In this document: piece by piece, positions 1 through 6,544 of the stretch
Layout: every line of letters begins with the position of its first letter
How positions within the stretch are numbered: position 1 is the stretch's first letter
Origin: Acanthaster planci
Lineage: Eukaryota > Echinodermata > Asteroidea > Valvatida > Acanthasteridae
DNA: 11,043 nucleotides
NCBI RefSeq assembly: GCF_001949145.1
Contig: NW_019091390.1
Location: 1,448,336-1,459,378, forward strand
Direction: 5' to 3'
Notes under the pieces: model-generated
Databases searched by the model: none
What the model saw: only the letters and a program-made list of their open reading frames with translations
What the model was told of the DNA's origin: nothing
Made by a program: the position numbers and the translations under genes

Positions 1-348
1 GGGTTAGGGTTAGGGTGAGGGTTAGGATTGGGTCCGGGTTAGGGTTAGATTTAGTGATATATAGGTTTATGGTTAGGGTTAGAGGTTGTGGTAGGGTGTG
101 GGTTAGGATCAGGGGTGTGGTTAGGGTTAAGTTTAGTGACATATAGGTTTGTGGTTAGGGTAAGGGCTAGGGTTAGGAAAATAGGGTTGGGGTTAGGGAT
201 ATTGTTATTGTTACAGATAGGGCTAGGGGTAGGGTTAGGGATAGGGTAAGGGTTAGCATTGGGGTTGTGGTTAGGGTTAGTGACAGTGGGATGAGGGATA
301 TTCTTGGCGTTAGAGTTAGGATAGTGTGAGTGTTGGTGATTGGGTTAG
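1..348 (+). repeat. Degenerate TTAGGG telomere-like array (G-rich strand on +)
   Basis: The stretch is made of GGGTTAGGG-type units with many variants (GGGTGAGGG, GGGATAGGG, GGGCTAGGG, GGGTTAGTGA). It is degenerate throughout, unlike a terminal telomere. The G-rich strand reads toward the right, so even if the window starts at a sequence end, the orientation is opposite to that of a left chromosome end, which would read CCCTAA. It is therefore interstitial, subtelomeric or inverted. Within it a non-telomeric block, TTAGTGAYATATAGGTTT, occurs twice (51-68 and 133-150), showing an 82-bp higher-order duplication. The array fades into unique sequence after about 348. Confidence 0.9.
51..160 (+). 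repeat. 82-bp higher-order repeat inside the first telomere-like array
   Basis: The block TTAGTGAT/C-ATATAGGTTT-R-TGGTTAGGG is present at 51-78 and again at 133-160, exactly 82 bp apart, with only two or three substitutions. The DNA between the copies is variant TTAGGG. This shows that the array grew by duplicating long mixed units and not only by adding hexamers. Confidence 0.75.
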
Positions 349-706
349 AGAAAGGGACAGTTTTCGCTATATATCCACATCAACATTTGGCACAACTGAA
401 AATACGACAACTGAAGTCAACATATTGAAAATATGTTATAAAAATGACAGGAACAGTGCTCACTTTTCAAGTAAAGAGGCTTGCTTCACAGGGCAAAGTT
501 TTGGAATAACTAAACCATGTGTCAGATCCACCACACGACTGTACATTTTAGTCCTATTTATCAGAACTGTTGGTGTTCCCGATTCACTTCAAACCCCTGG
601 AAAAATGGCCTACACCATATCATTAAGGTTGCATTCCGCAAAATGATTGTATTTCTGCTTGCGAACTCATTGATGTTTTGTGATCCCACGGAATTTTTAC
701 AATAAA
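349..706 (+). other. A+T-rich flank of the array with an unrecognised ORF and an AATAAA
   Basis: A frame stays open from 326 (inside the array) to 646, about 106 codons. Its product has no motif I recognise, and its first part is translated telomere repeat, so I do not call it a gene. A second short frame (517-705) overlaps it. AATAAA at 701-706 could be a poly(A) signal of an upstream plus-strand exon, but no convincing splice acceptor or codon pattern supports one. Treat as intergenic unless transcripts say otherwise. Confidence 0.3.
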
Positions 707-946
707 ACATGCCATAATCAGGAGGGATAAAAGAAACATTTTTATAAATCCCAAATTTTTGACTGGTAGTTTCCAGTTCGGGTTATTTCTTTCACAAAAA
801 GCCCGAAATTGCGGGCCTATTTGGAAAAACAATGAGAGCTGGGCGAACAGTTTGACTATTTTGGATATAGCTTTGGGAAAAGGTAAATAAAAACAAATCG
901 TGGGTAAAACCCATAAAATTGAAACGAAAAGTGATCTACTGGCCAT
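623..946 (-). CDS. Doubtful small ORF with a hydrophobic N terminus (107 aa)
   Basis: On the minus strand an ATG-started frame of 107 codons begins MASRSLFVSILWVLPTICFY, which looks like a signal peptide or membrane anchor, and it contains a second hydrophobic run (MFLLSLLIMACFIV) about two thirds of the way along. Hydrophobic runs arise easily from T-rich DNA, the start context is not notable, and no TATA box or poly(A) signal was seen nearby. It overlaps the tail of a plus-strand frame. I do not recognise a family. It is listed only because nothing else explains this stretch. Confidence 0.15.
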   Translation of the reverse strand: MASRSLFVSILWVLPTICFYLPFPKAISKIVKLFAQLSLFFQIGPQFRAFCERNNPNWKLPVKNLGFIKMFLLSLLIMACFIVKIPWDHKTSMSSQAEIQSFCGMQP

Positions 947-1035
947 AATCTTGAATTTCCGGTGACAAAACCAGAGACAAACCTCCTCGGAGAGTCAACA
1001 GTCGGCGCTATTTCGCTCTGATTTTTCACTGCTTT

Positions 1036-1155
1036 CTATGCGTGCACTAAAATAAAGGGAGCCCATTCGAAGACAAGGTAAAATCGACCGCGTTTGCAGC
1101 CCCGGTGCAGGCAACCAAAGTCCTTCGGGCCTCTTAACCCTCCCCCCGCGGCAAC
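1036..1155 (-). CDS. Possible minus-strand terminal exon in a G+C-rich island
   Basis: On the minus strand a long pyrimidine tract (plus 1156-1180, A-rich on +) ends in TTTTTTTCAG, a near-ideal splice acceptor at 1157/1156. The sequence that follows is locally G+C-rich against an A+T-rich background. In the first frame it reads VAAGGGLRGPKDFGCLHRGC and ends at TAG 1038-1036; a second frame stays open to the TGA at 997-995. Both are short and neither is recognised. No donor is required if this is a last exon, but no clear minus-strand AATAAA lies just downstream. A G+C-rich regulatory island is an equally good reading. Confidence 0.25.
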   Translation of the reverse strand, partial: VAAGGGLRGPKDFGCLHRGCKRGRFYLVFEWAPFILVHA

Positions 1156-1243
1156 CTGAAAAAAAGAAAAAACAAAAAGAGCAGAGTGTTCTTGGGTCAT
1201 TCAGCTTTCTATTGATTTTCAATTTTAAGTAGGTTACTTAAAA

Positions 1244-1380
1244 TGATTTGCATGTGTTGTTCCTTTGCGAATAATGAATTCTGTTATCTCATTATACATT
1301 CTGCATGTTTTGTATTGTGATTTGCATGCGTTGCTTCCTTGTGAATAATGCATTTTGTTTTCTTATTGTACAAGTATTGT
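1244..1380 (+). repeat. Diverged 74-bp tandem duplication carrying two octamers
   Basis: The segment starting TGATTTGCATG at 1244 is repeated from 1318. Each copy continues with GTTG-TTCCTTG-GAATAATG and a T-rich tail ending near TTGTA. The period is 74 bp and the copies have diverged by scattered substitutions. Each copy carries ATTTGCAT (1246-1253 and 1320-1327), the reverse complement of the POU-domain octamer ATGCAAAT. Confidence 0.7.
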
Positions 1381-1702
1381 AAAAAAATTGTGACTTTGTA
1401 AAAACATAATATGTTTCAAACTTAATTGTCAACATATATTTATATAAAATTAATATCAAGTGATTACTATATTCTTGTTTTAAATAAAATATATTCTGGT
1501 TTGAATTTTTCAAACTTACGTTTGTGTTTACATTTCAAGTTTGGATTGAGGGGCTTTCGAGCCACAGTGTTAAGGTACACTTTTGTCAATCCTGGCCGGC
1601 TTGGATTGGGATGTTTTTGTTTTTATCATGTTAGTCTTGCATAATTTTATATAAGACTATTCCTTGTTTGTTCAAAAATTTTCATGCTCTTGTCAATAGC
1701 CG

Positions 1703-1724
1703 AATAAATAATAATAATAATAAT
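1703..1724 (+). repeat. (TAA)n microsatellite
   Basis: About seven consecutive TAA/ATA units follow a CGAATAAA and are bounded on the right by TCCGCG. Simple-sequence repeat with no other feature attached. Confidence 0.85.
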
Positions 1725-2565
1725 CCGCGAAATCGTTTGTTCTCTTCTCACAAGTGAAAGTGTAGTAAACATATTCTAAATGAAAACCTAAAATCACCTG
1801 TCGTTTGATACCTAATGGCAACATTTTGACATTACAATTCTCCACACAAGTTTTTTTAGGGACACTTTATTAAATTTTGTGAAAAACGCAGAAAATAATC
1901 CCAAGCATTACATAACGTTATATACCACTAGGGCGTTGGTATTTATCTTGCAAAGCTGTCTTGTACCTGTGACAGACATCACGCAGGAGACAGCTAATGA
2001 TCAACCCTGATACTGTAGATGGTGTACTTGTTTTCAACTTATTCAAATCCACGCAGGTTGTTAGTTTTGAGCTACTGCTTTTGTAGTAATGATAAAGATC
2101 ATCTTTTTCACTATATGAACCAAAATTCCAAAATTTAAAATCAACCCTTTACCCCCCCCCAAAAAATGCTTATTCGAGATCTTAGGAAATGAATCTGCTA
2201 GTTATTGACAATGTAGAGCTCGATAATTGGGAATATCTGGCGTACCTTTGACTAATATTGACTATTAGGGGCGTCAATTTACTAATCTTACCGTGGACAA
2301 AATTATTTTAAATATGTAAATCAATTCCGAGCAAGGCAATTATTACGGTGCTGCATGAATACCATACACTTAATTTTATACTACCACAATTTATCATGCG
2401 TTGTCGACATGTAGCGGAGAGTTAGGCGACTTATTGCCACCAAAATAATCATAAATTTTCGCAGTATATAACTAAGTGGATGGCACTTATGGAGCATCGT
2501 AAAGAATAGATTAAATGCTGAATCATTTCATTTAACATAACATGCGCTCACCCGTTAATTATTTT

Positions 2566-2631
2566 TTCCCATGTCTTTGTAATGGTAGACCGACCCACCC
2601 ATCCACTTCTAAGGCCAACAAGACATGGGAA
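2566..2631. repeat. Imperfect inverted repeat with a 37-base spacer
   Basis: TTCCCATGTCTTTGT (2566-2580) pairs with ACAAGACATGGGAA (2618-2631), a 14-bp match with one bulged T. The spacer contains the C-rich string GACCCACCCATCCAC. The flanks show no duplicated target site that I can see. It may be a decayed foldback element or chance. Confidence 0.45.
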
Positions 2632-2745
2632 CCATGATTAAATTAAAAAGTCAACTCTTTTGCAAAACTGGACGTTATTTTTACATATAGCCTAAGGTTT
2701 CGTGAGATATCTTTTTTTGTAATTTTTGTAAATTATATTCGACAG

Positions 2746-2831
2746 CCACGGCTGAATACACGACGGATCCTTACAAGTTCCAGTTTAACTTCGAAGACAG
2801 ATACCGGATTGGAACATTTATTTCGCTCAAA
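2746..2831 (+). CDS. Gene A, internal exon candidate (phase 1 in, phase 0 out)
   Basis: A pyrimidine-rich tract ending ATTCGACAG (AG at 2744-2745) precedes 86 bases that end at a consensus donor, AAA|GTAAGT (GT at 2832-2833). Skipping two bases gives an open reading frame of 28 codons, TAEYTTDPYKFQFNFEDRYR followed by IGTFISLK, rich in aromatic and acidic residues like a folded extracellular domain. The first frame is also open but gives a Ser/Thr/Arg string that looks non-coding; the other has a stop. Phase 1 entry is common for extracellular domains. The exit phase is 0, which matters for how it joins the exon near 3167-3403. Family not recognised. Confidence 0.45.
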
Positions 2832-3197
2832 GTAAGTTGGTTCATGCTTCATATATTCCTTTTACTTGGGAGTCCTCTGCGTATGTTATTTTGAAATCTT
2901 TCCTTCAGGTCCGGTAGCCAACCACAAATTTGAGTCAAGGTCGCAAGGATTTATATGTATTTTAAAACAACGTTTAATCTGATATATCTTCGCTTAAACT
3001 AATTCACTTCACTCCTAGTTAAAATTGCCAAAATGGATGGATACATAAAGTAGATTACATTGGATTGGCAAGATATACTGGAACCAACATAGCGCCGCAA
3101 GGTTGGAAACGAGGTTGAACAATGACTGTTTTGCATAAAGTATGTCTTTATTAGCTAAAAACGCAGAGGGTGTTCCCGTTCCCTCTCTATTTCACAG

Positions 3198-3403
3198 ACG
3201 ACCAGAATCAAGAGTACCGATGGTGCGACAATGCGTACGGCAATCTGTACATCTGCTTGAGAGTGGCTTTGTGTGTCGAGAACACATTCAGCGACATCTC
3301 AGTGCCTGACAATTGCCCCAAACCTGTGGCTTTGGTCAGCTATGACTTTCATCCATCCGACGAACAAGAGACAGATCGGAAAATGCTGTATTGCCTGTCC
3401 TAG
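3198..3403 (+). CDS. Gene A, terminal exon of a Cys-bearing protein
   Basis: A strong acceptor (CCCTCTCTATTTCACAG, AG at 3196-3197) opens a frame that runs 68 codons to TAG 3401-3403. The product starts DDQNQEYRWCDNAYGNLYIC, continues through LRVALCVEN and NCPKPVALVSYDF, and ends MLYCLS. It has five cysteines, a balanced residue mix and little low complexity, unlike the shadow frames. This acceptor implies phase 1 entry, whereas the exon at 2746-2831 leaves in phase 0. A second, weaker acceptor at 3165-3166 (AACGCAG) would start the exon at 3167 in phase 0 and join the upstream exon in frame, adding about ten residues. AATAAA at 3500-3505 fits as its poly(A) signal. The spacing Y-x-C-x5-C with a later NCP is loosely like the end of a ZP domain, but that is too weak to name. 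Function unknown. Confidence 0.55.
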
Positions 3404-3499
3404 TTTGGCGGTGTTGGTCGAGCAGATCATTGCCATGATGTGGATTCGAAAGGAATTTGTAATGGTCACTTGTAATACATTCAAAGGGATCGAAAAGGA

Positions 3500-3505
3500 A
3501 ATAAA
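3500..3505 (+). terminator. Poly(A) signal AATAAA for gene A
   Basis: A canonical AATAAA lies 97 bases after the TAG of the terminal exon. Downstream DNA (3541-3564) is T-rich, as expected near a cleavage site. Confidence 0.5.
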
Positions 3506-3565
3506 ACAGGTTCATGTTGACCGATACAAAATTAGTTATATCCTTTTTACAACAATTTTTTTTAG

Positions 3566-3756
3566 CCAATCGTCATTTGTCATTTCGAATGCACCCTGTC
3601 CCAATTATTAGCATTAACAATTGCAATCTGCCATTGGATACTTATCTGATTTACAGTATGAACCAAAACTACAGTTTCATGCTCAGTGTTAATTTAAAGT
3701 TATCTTTTTCTTTGTTAGCGTACAAGAAAAAAAAGCGACGCGCAACTCGACACTAA
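3566..3756 (+). CDS. Weak terminal-exon candidate downstream of gene A
   Basis: A very strong acceptor (CAATTTTTTTTAG, AG at 3564-3565) is followed, in phase 1, by an open frame to TAA 3754-3756. The product contains PVPIISINNCNLPLDTYLIY and ends in a basic tail YKKKKRRATRH. Entry phase 1 equals that of the 3198 exon, so it could be an alternative last exon of gene A, or a decayed duplicate of it: both contain an I-S-...-N-C-...-P pattern, though this is weak and could be chance. A T-rich tract inside (3705-3718) resembles another acceptor. No poly(A) signal of canonical form was seen close behind it. Confidence 0.25.
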
Positions 3757-4469
3757 ATCATTCAGGCCAAGGTGGTAAATTATTGCACGAACAAATTGCT
3801 CTTGATTAAAAGAAAAATAAGTGATACTTAACAATATCAGTAACGACAATATTAAATTTCAGATATGGCTTAATCAATATTTAGTAAACCTTCAAATACA
3901 ACAAAAGTTTCCACATAAATCTATAAATGTACCTTTTGTGTTTGTATCCGGTACTGGTGTAGTTGGGACCTGGGGGCCTTTTTAAATTTCGCATTAATTT
4001 TGGGAACAACGACTGCACATGGGAATTATTTACCGATCGTTGGAATCATGAGAATTCTTCATCATTTCAAAAAGAGTTCACATGTCAACAGAAGGGATTC
4101 TGACGAATGACTGGTTAGAACGTCCGAAGCTGAATTGACTCTTTCAATCATTAAGCATATATACAACAGGAAGAAAAACGTGCCGAACCTTACAAAAGTA
4201 AAAACAGGATAACGAAACACTGAAAAATTTGTATTTTTCTGCTGAATTTAGAATGAGCTCACCTGCATCAAATTTGCTTCAGAATCTCATTCAGACGTGA
4301 AATTTAATAATCTAAATTATTTCAATGATTCACTTGATGGAGGGGCTGATGGATGGATGGGTGCACTGCTTGCCACTTCACATCAGAACTACAGACTCTA
4401 ATGCAAAACATTCCACTCTCAAAATAGTGAGTCTCTTATAAAACTACTCGAAAAGGGTGAAAAATATTC
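3757..4469. other. A+T-rich intergenic stretch, nothing assigned
   Basis: No open segment with splice support was found on either strand. A short GATGGATGGATGG run is present around 4346-4360. ATTAAA on the minus strand (plus TTTAAT at about 4302-4307) is a possible weak poly(A) signal for the minus-strand ORF that ends at 4470. Confidence 0.4.
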
Positions 4470-4790
4470 TTACAAAGTGAAAACCACTCCAAAAGGATGA
4501 TATTGGTACCATATACATGTACAACTCGAAGAACTGTTCTTCAAGTGGCTCCTCTTTAAAGTGACTTCCATTCCTGCAGGGAGGTGATCCACCCTTTTGG
4601 AACGGGTTTCACTTTTTTTAGAAACGATTTTTTTTAATTTGTCTTTAAAGATAGTAGTCCCAACTTCAGGCATTAATACCAAATGGCTTTTCATTATTTG
4701 AACAATACAGCATGCAGCTATTATGAGCTTATTGTCCATGTGCACTGACACATAATCCGCCATTTTGATTCCACAAATTGAGACCCTCAT
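4470..4790 (-). CDS. Unrecognised minus-strand ORF (106 aa, or 97 aa from an internal ATG)
   Basis: The frame starts at ATG 4790 and ends at TAA 4470. The internal ATG at 4763 sits in AAAATGGCGG, a strong Kozak-type context (A at -3, G at +4), and gives MADYVSVHMDNKLIIAACCI and so on. The middle is Lys-rich (DKLKKIVSKKSETRSKR) and the C-terminal part has a Ser run followed by CTCIW. No domain is recognised. It could be a small gene, one exon of a larger gene, or a piece of a transposase or other mobile-element protein. It lies just downstream, on the same strand, of the tRNA-like SINE head at 5045-4971. ATTAAA about 165 bases after the stop is a weak poly(A) candidate. Confidence 0.35.
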   Translation of the reverse strand: MRVSICGIKMADYVSVHMDNKLIIAACCIVQIMKSHLVLMPEVGTTIFKDKLKKIVSKKSETRSKRVDHLPAGMEVTLKRSHLKNSSSSCTCIWYQYHPFGVVFTL

Positions 4791-4970
4791 GTCGCAACGC
4801 TCTCTTAATCAGTTGCTTCACACCATGGGTGTTGTTTATTAAAATGGAGGCGCTGTTGATGAAAGCCGACAGTTAAACGAAGGGTATCTTAACTGTAAGG
4901 ACGTCTTATTGACAAATGTGGACCCATGATGCGTCCTACCAACGCACAGATGTAGTTGAAACTACCGGAA

Positions 4971-5045
4971 GTAGAGAGATCCCACGACCTCCTGCTAACT
5001 AGTGCAGACGTCTTAACCAATCGACCATCGAGCTTGCCGGGGTCG
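4971..5045 (-). mobile_element. tRNA-derived SINE-like head (degenerate)
   Basis: Read on the minus strand, 5045 to 4971 resembles a tRNA. An A-box-like TGGTCGATTGG lies at 5027-5017, followed by GTTAAGACGTCTGC. An anticodon-like stem (CTGC with GCAG) encloses an eight-base loop at 5006-4992. Then comes GGAGGTCGTGGGATCTC at the T-arm position. The wording GGTTAAGACGTCTGC...GGAGGTCGTGGG is typical of tRNA-related SINE heads in invertebrates. The B box is degenerate and the loop is one base too long, so this is not a working tRNA gene. The body may continue toward 4850. A separate B-box-like GGTTCGAGTCA lies on the plus strand at 5053-5063. Confidence 0.55.
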
Positions 5046-5143
5046 GCTGGCTGGTTCGAGTCAGGTGAAGCAGCAGGTACCGCAAACTGTTTTCAAAATG
5101 TCACGTCAAGATGTCTGCACTAGTAAGCAGGAGGCTCTCAGAC

Positions 5144-5822
5144 AAGCACTGAGCATACAGTGCTTATTAATATACCTACCCACAAGCCTAACGCTAACCC
5201 TAACCCTATCTGTAACCCTAACCCCAACCCTATCCATAACCCTAACCCTAACCATAAACCAAACCCTAACCCTACCCCTACCCATAACCCTAACCCAAAC
5301 CCTATCCCTAACCCTAACCCAACCCTAACCCTAACCCTACCCATAACCCTAACCCTAACCCAACCCTAACCCCAACCCTAACCCTACCCATAACCCTATC
5401 CCTATCACTAACCCTACCCCTAACACTAACGCTACCCATAAAATCAACCTTATTCTCAAAACCCTAACCCTAACCCTACCCATAACCCTAACCTTACCTT
5501 TAACGCTTACCCCAACCCTAAACCTAATCCTAACCCTACCCATAACCTTAACCCTATCCCTAACCCTAACCCTAAATCTACCCCTAACCCTACCTGTAAC
5601 CCCAACCCTAACACTACACCTACCCATAACCGTAACCCTATCCCTAAGCCTAACCTTACCCCTAACCCTATCTGTAACCCTAACCTCAACCCTATCCCTA
5701 ACCCTAACCCCAACCCTAACCTCACCCATAACCCTAACCCTACCCCTAATACGTTGAGTAAGGGCAAAACCCGTTAAATAAATGAACATCTCCCAAACGC
5801 AAAAAATACATCTTGAAAAGAC
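5144..5822 (+). repeat. Copy 1 of a palindromic repeat family, interrupted by a telomere-like array
   Basis: The copy begins with the centre hairpin AAGCACTG-AGCATA-CAGTGCTT (5144-5165), continues ATTAATATAC to 5175, is broken by the CCCTAA array (5176-5749), and resumes TACGTTGAGTAAGGGC, AAACCCGTTAAATAA, CATCTCCC, ACGCAAAAAATACATCTTGA up to about 5822. Every one of these blocks matches, in order, the arm of the palindrome at 6081-6224. The left arm of this copy is missing beyond 5144. TAC is present on both sides of the array (5173-5175 and 5750-5752). Confidence 0.8.
5176..5749 (+). repeat. Degenerate CCCTAA telomere-like array (C-rich strand on +)
   Basis: About 574 bp of CCCTAA-type units with variants CCCTAC, CCCATAA, CCCAA, CCCTAT and CTGTAA. 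The variant CCCATAA recurs at 5281, 5340, 5387, 5479, 5539, 5623 and 5725, and the longer block CTATCTGTAACCCTAACCYC appears near 5207 and again near 5665, so there is higher-order structure. Six-frame translation gives several open frames (for example 5065-5328, 5160-5369 and, on the minus strand, 5355-5843); they are translated repeat (TLTLTLTL, NPNPNP, RVRVRV) and are not genes. Orientation is opposite to the array at 1-348. Confidence 0.92.
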
Positions 5823-6080
5823 AAATTTCGTCGAAATGTGCAATATGTGGCTGCACCATCTCCTCAGGAAAAGGACTGCCCTTTACATTTCAAATGTGTT
5901 GTGTGTCATAAAACTTAAACGTTTTTTAATCAAAGCACATAGACTTTACACGTAATACAAAGAAGAATTACTTTAGCTTCATGAGCTTTGTTTTACAAGA
6001 GCCACGCGTTCTTTTTTCTTTCCATTCTTGTCTCTGAATGAGTCTGCACCGTTCCAATATCATTCCTCCTTCTCAAAGAC
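5823..6080. other. Unassigned spacer between the two palindrome-family copies
   Basis: No gene is called. A short plus-strand stretch (5837-5915) reads CAICGCTISSGKG in one frame and HFKCVVCHKT in another, faintly like a broken zinc-binding (LIM-type) motif, but the spacing is too short and the frames differ. The rest is A+T-rich. Confidence 0.35.
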
Positions 6081-6235
6081 AGAGTCTTTCAAGATGTATT
6101 TTTGCGTCGGGGAGATGTTAATTATATATAACGGGTTTACCCTTACCCAACGTATATTAATAAGCACTGTATGCAGTGCTTATTAATATACGTTGGGTAA
6201 GGGCAAACCCGTTATATATAATTAGAGTCTTTCAA
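6081..6235. repeat. Copy 2 of the palindromic repeat family with 12-bp direct repeats at its edges
   Basis: A near-perfect palindrome occupies 6119-6224: arms 6119-6169 and 6174-6224, 51 bp each, one mismatch (A6139 against C6204), four-base loop TATG. The tip is AAGCACTG/CAGTGCTT, as in copy 1. On the left, 6093-6118 extends the element outward and matches the reverse complement of copy 1 at 5785-5814. AGAGTCTTTCAA occurs at 6081-6092 and in the same direction at 6224-6235, so a 131-bp unit is framed by 12-bp direct repeats. This fits a foldback/MITE-like insertion or a template-switch product. No coding capacity. Confidence 0.88.
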
Positions 6236-6508
6236 CTATCGATGCACAGATGTTCACTTCCGTGTCTATGCATTTATGCATGCTCAAAAAATTGATGGCC
6301 GTATAGGGTACATTTTAAATCGACATAAATTATTGTTAGCGCAAACACAGGGTGGCACGTTCAAGGTCGGCCACGTCTGTGTGTGTTTGGGAAAACGTCA
6401 GTGCAACTGAAGCGATAAGATTTAGGGTAACTGGCATGCAGTTGGCCTTCTTTAGTTGGGTGTGGTTCTTTTGTGTTTGGTTGGGTGAATGTGGGTGTGT
6501 GTGGTAAA
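6236..6508 (+). promoter_or_regulatory. GT-rich upstream region of the compact unit
   Basis: No coding sequence is supported. From about 6370 to 6505 the plus strand is strongly G and T biased (repeated GTGTGTGTTTGG, GTTGGGTGTGG and GTGGGTGTGTGTGG), ending at the TATA box. A minus-strand frame here (6361-6543) is a shadow of this skew. Confidence 0.4.
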
Positions 6509-6516
6509 TATAAAAA
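6509..6516 (+). promoter_or_regulatory. TATA box (TATAAAAAG)
   Basis: TATAAAAAGGGC at 6509-6520 is a near-consensus TATA box. A start site about 31-33 bases downstream falls in GTCCACTATG (about 6540), just before the ATG at 6545. The position relative to the following ORF and its two AATAAA signals makes this one of the better promoter calls in the window. Confidence 0.55.
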
Positions 6517-6544
6517 GGGCATGTGGGGTGTGACTGGGTCCACT

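Larger units (their letters stand above)
1381..2745. other. A+T-rich non-coding stretch with small repeats
   Basis: I see no supportable exon here. It holds a short hairpin (GTTTGAA-TTT-TTCAAAC near 1500), a (TAA)n microsatellite around 1703-1724, a run of nine to ten C at about 2151-2160, and an imperfect inverted repeat (TTCCCATGTCTTTGT at 2566-2580 with its partner at 2618-2631). The 5' exons of gene A should lie here or further upstream, but no signal-peptide exon with a clean donor was found. Confidence 0.5.

Noticed and set aside
1-348. A true chromosome end at the window start
   Set aside because: Orientation is wrong (G-rich strand on + at the left end) and the repeat is highly degenerate.
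5000-5063. A plus-strand tRNA gene (A-box-like TAGTGCAGACG at 5000 and B-box GGTTCGAGTCA at 5053)
   Set aside because: No cloverleaf stems form on this strand, and the same DNA reads better as a SINE head on the minus strand.
5065-5843. Long open frames on both strands across the CCCTAA array (up to 162 codons)
   Set aside because: They are translations of a hexamer-like repeat with few stop codons; products are TLTLTL, NPNPNP or RVRVRV strings. No start, splice or codon evidence supports genes.
5837-5915. Possible LIM-type zinc finger relic (CAIC in one frame, HFKCVVCH in another)
   Set aside because: It needs a frameshift, the gap between the Cys pair and His is shorter than the usual 16-23 residues, and the rest of the domain is absent. 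Likely chance.
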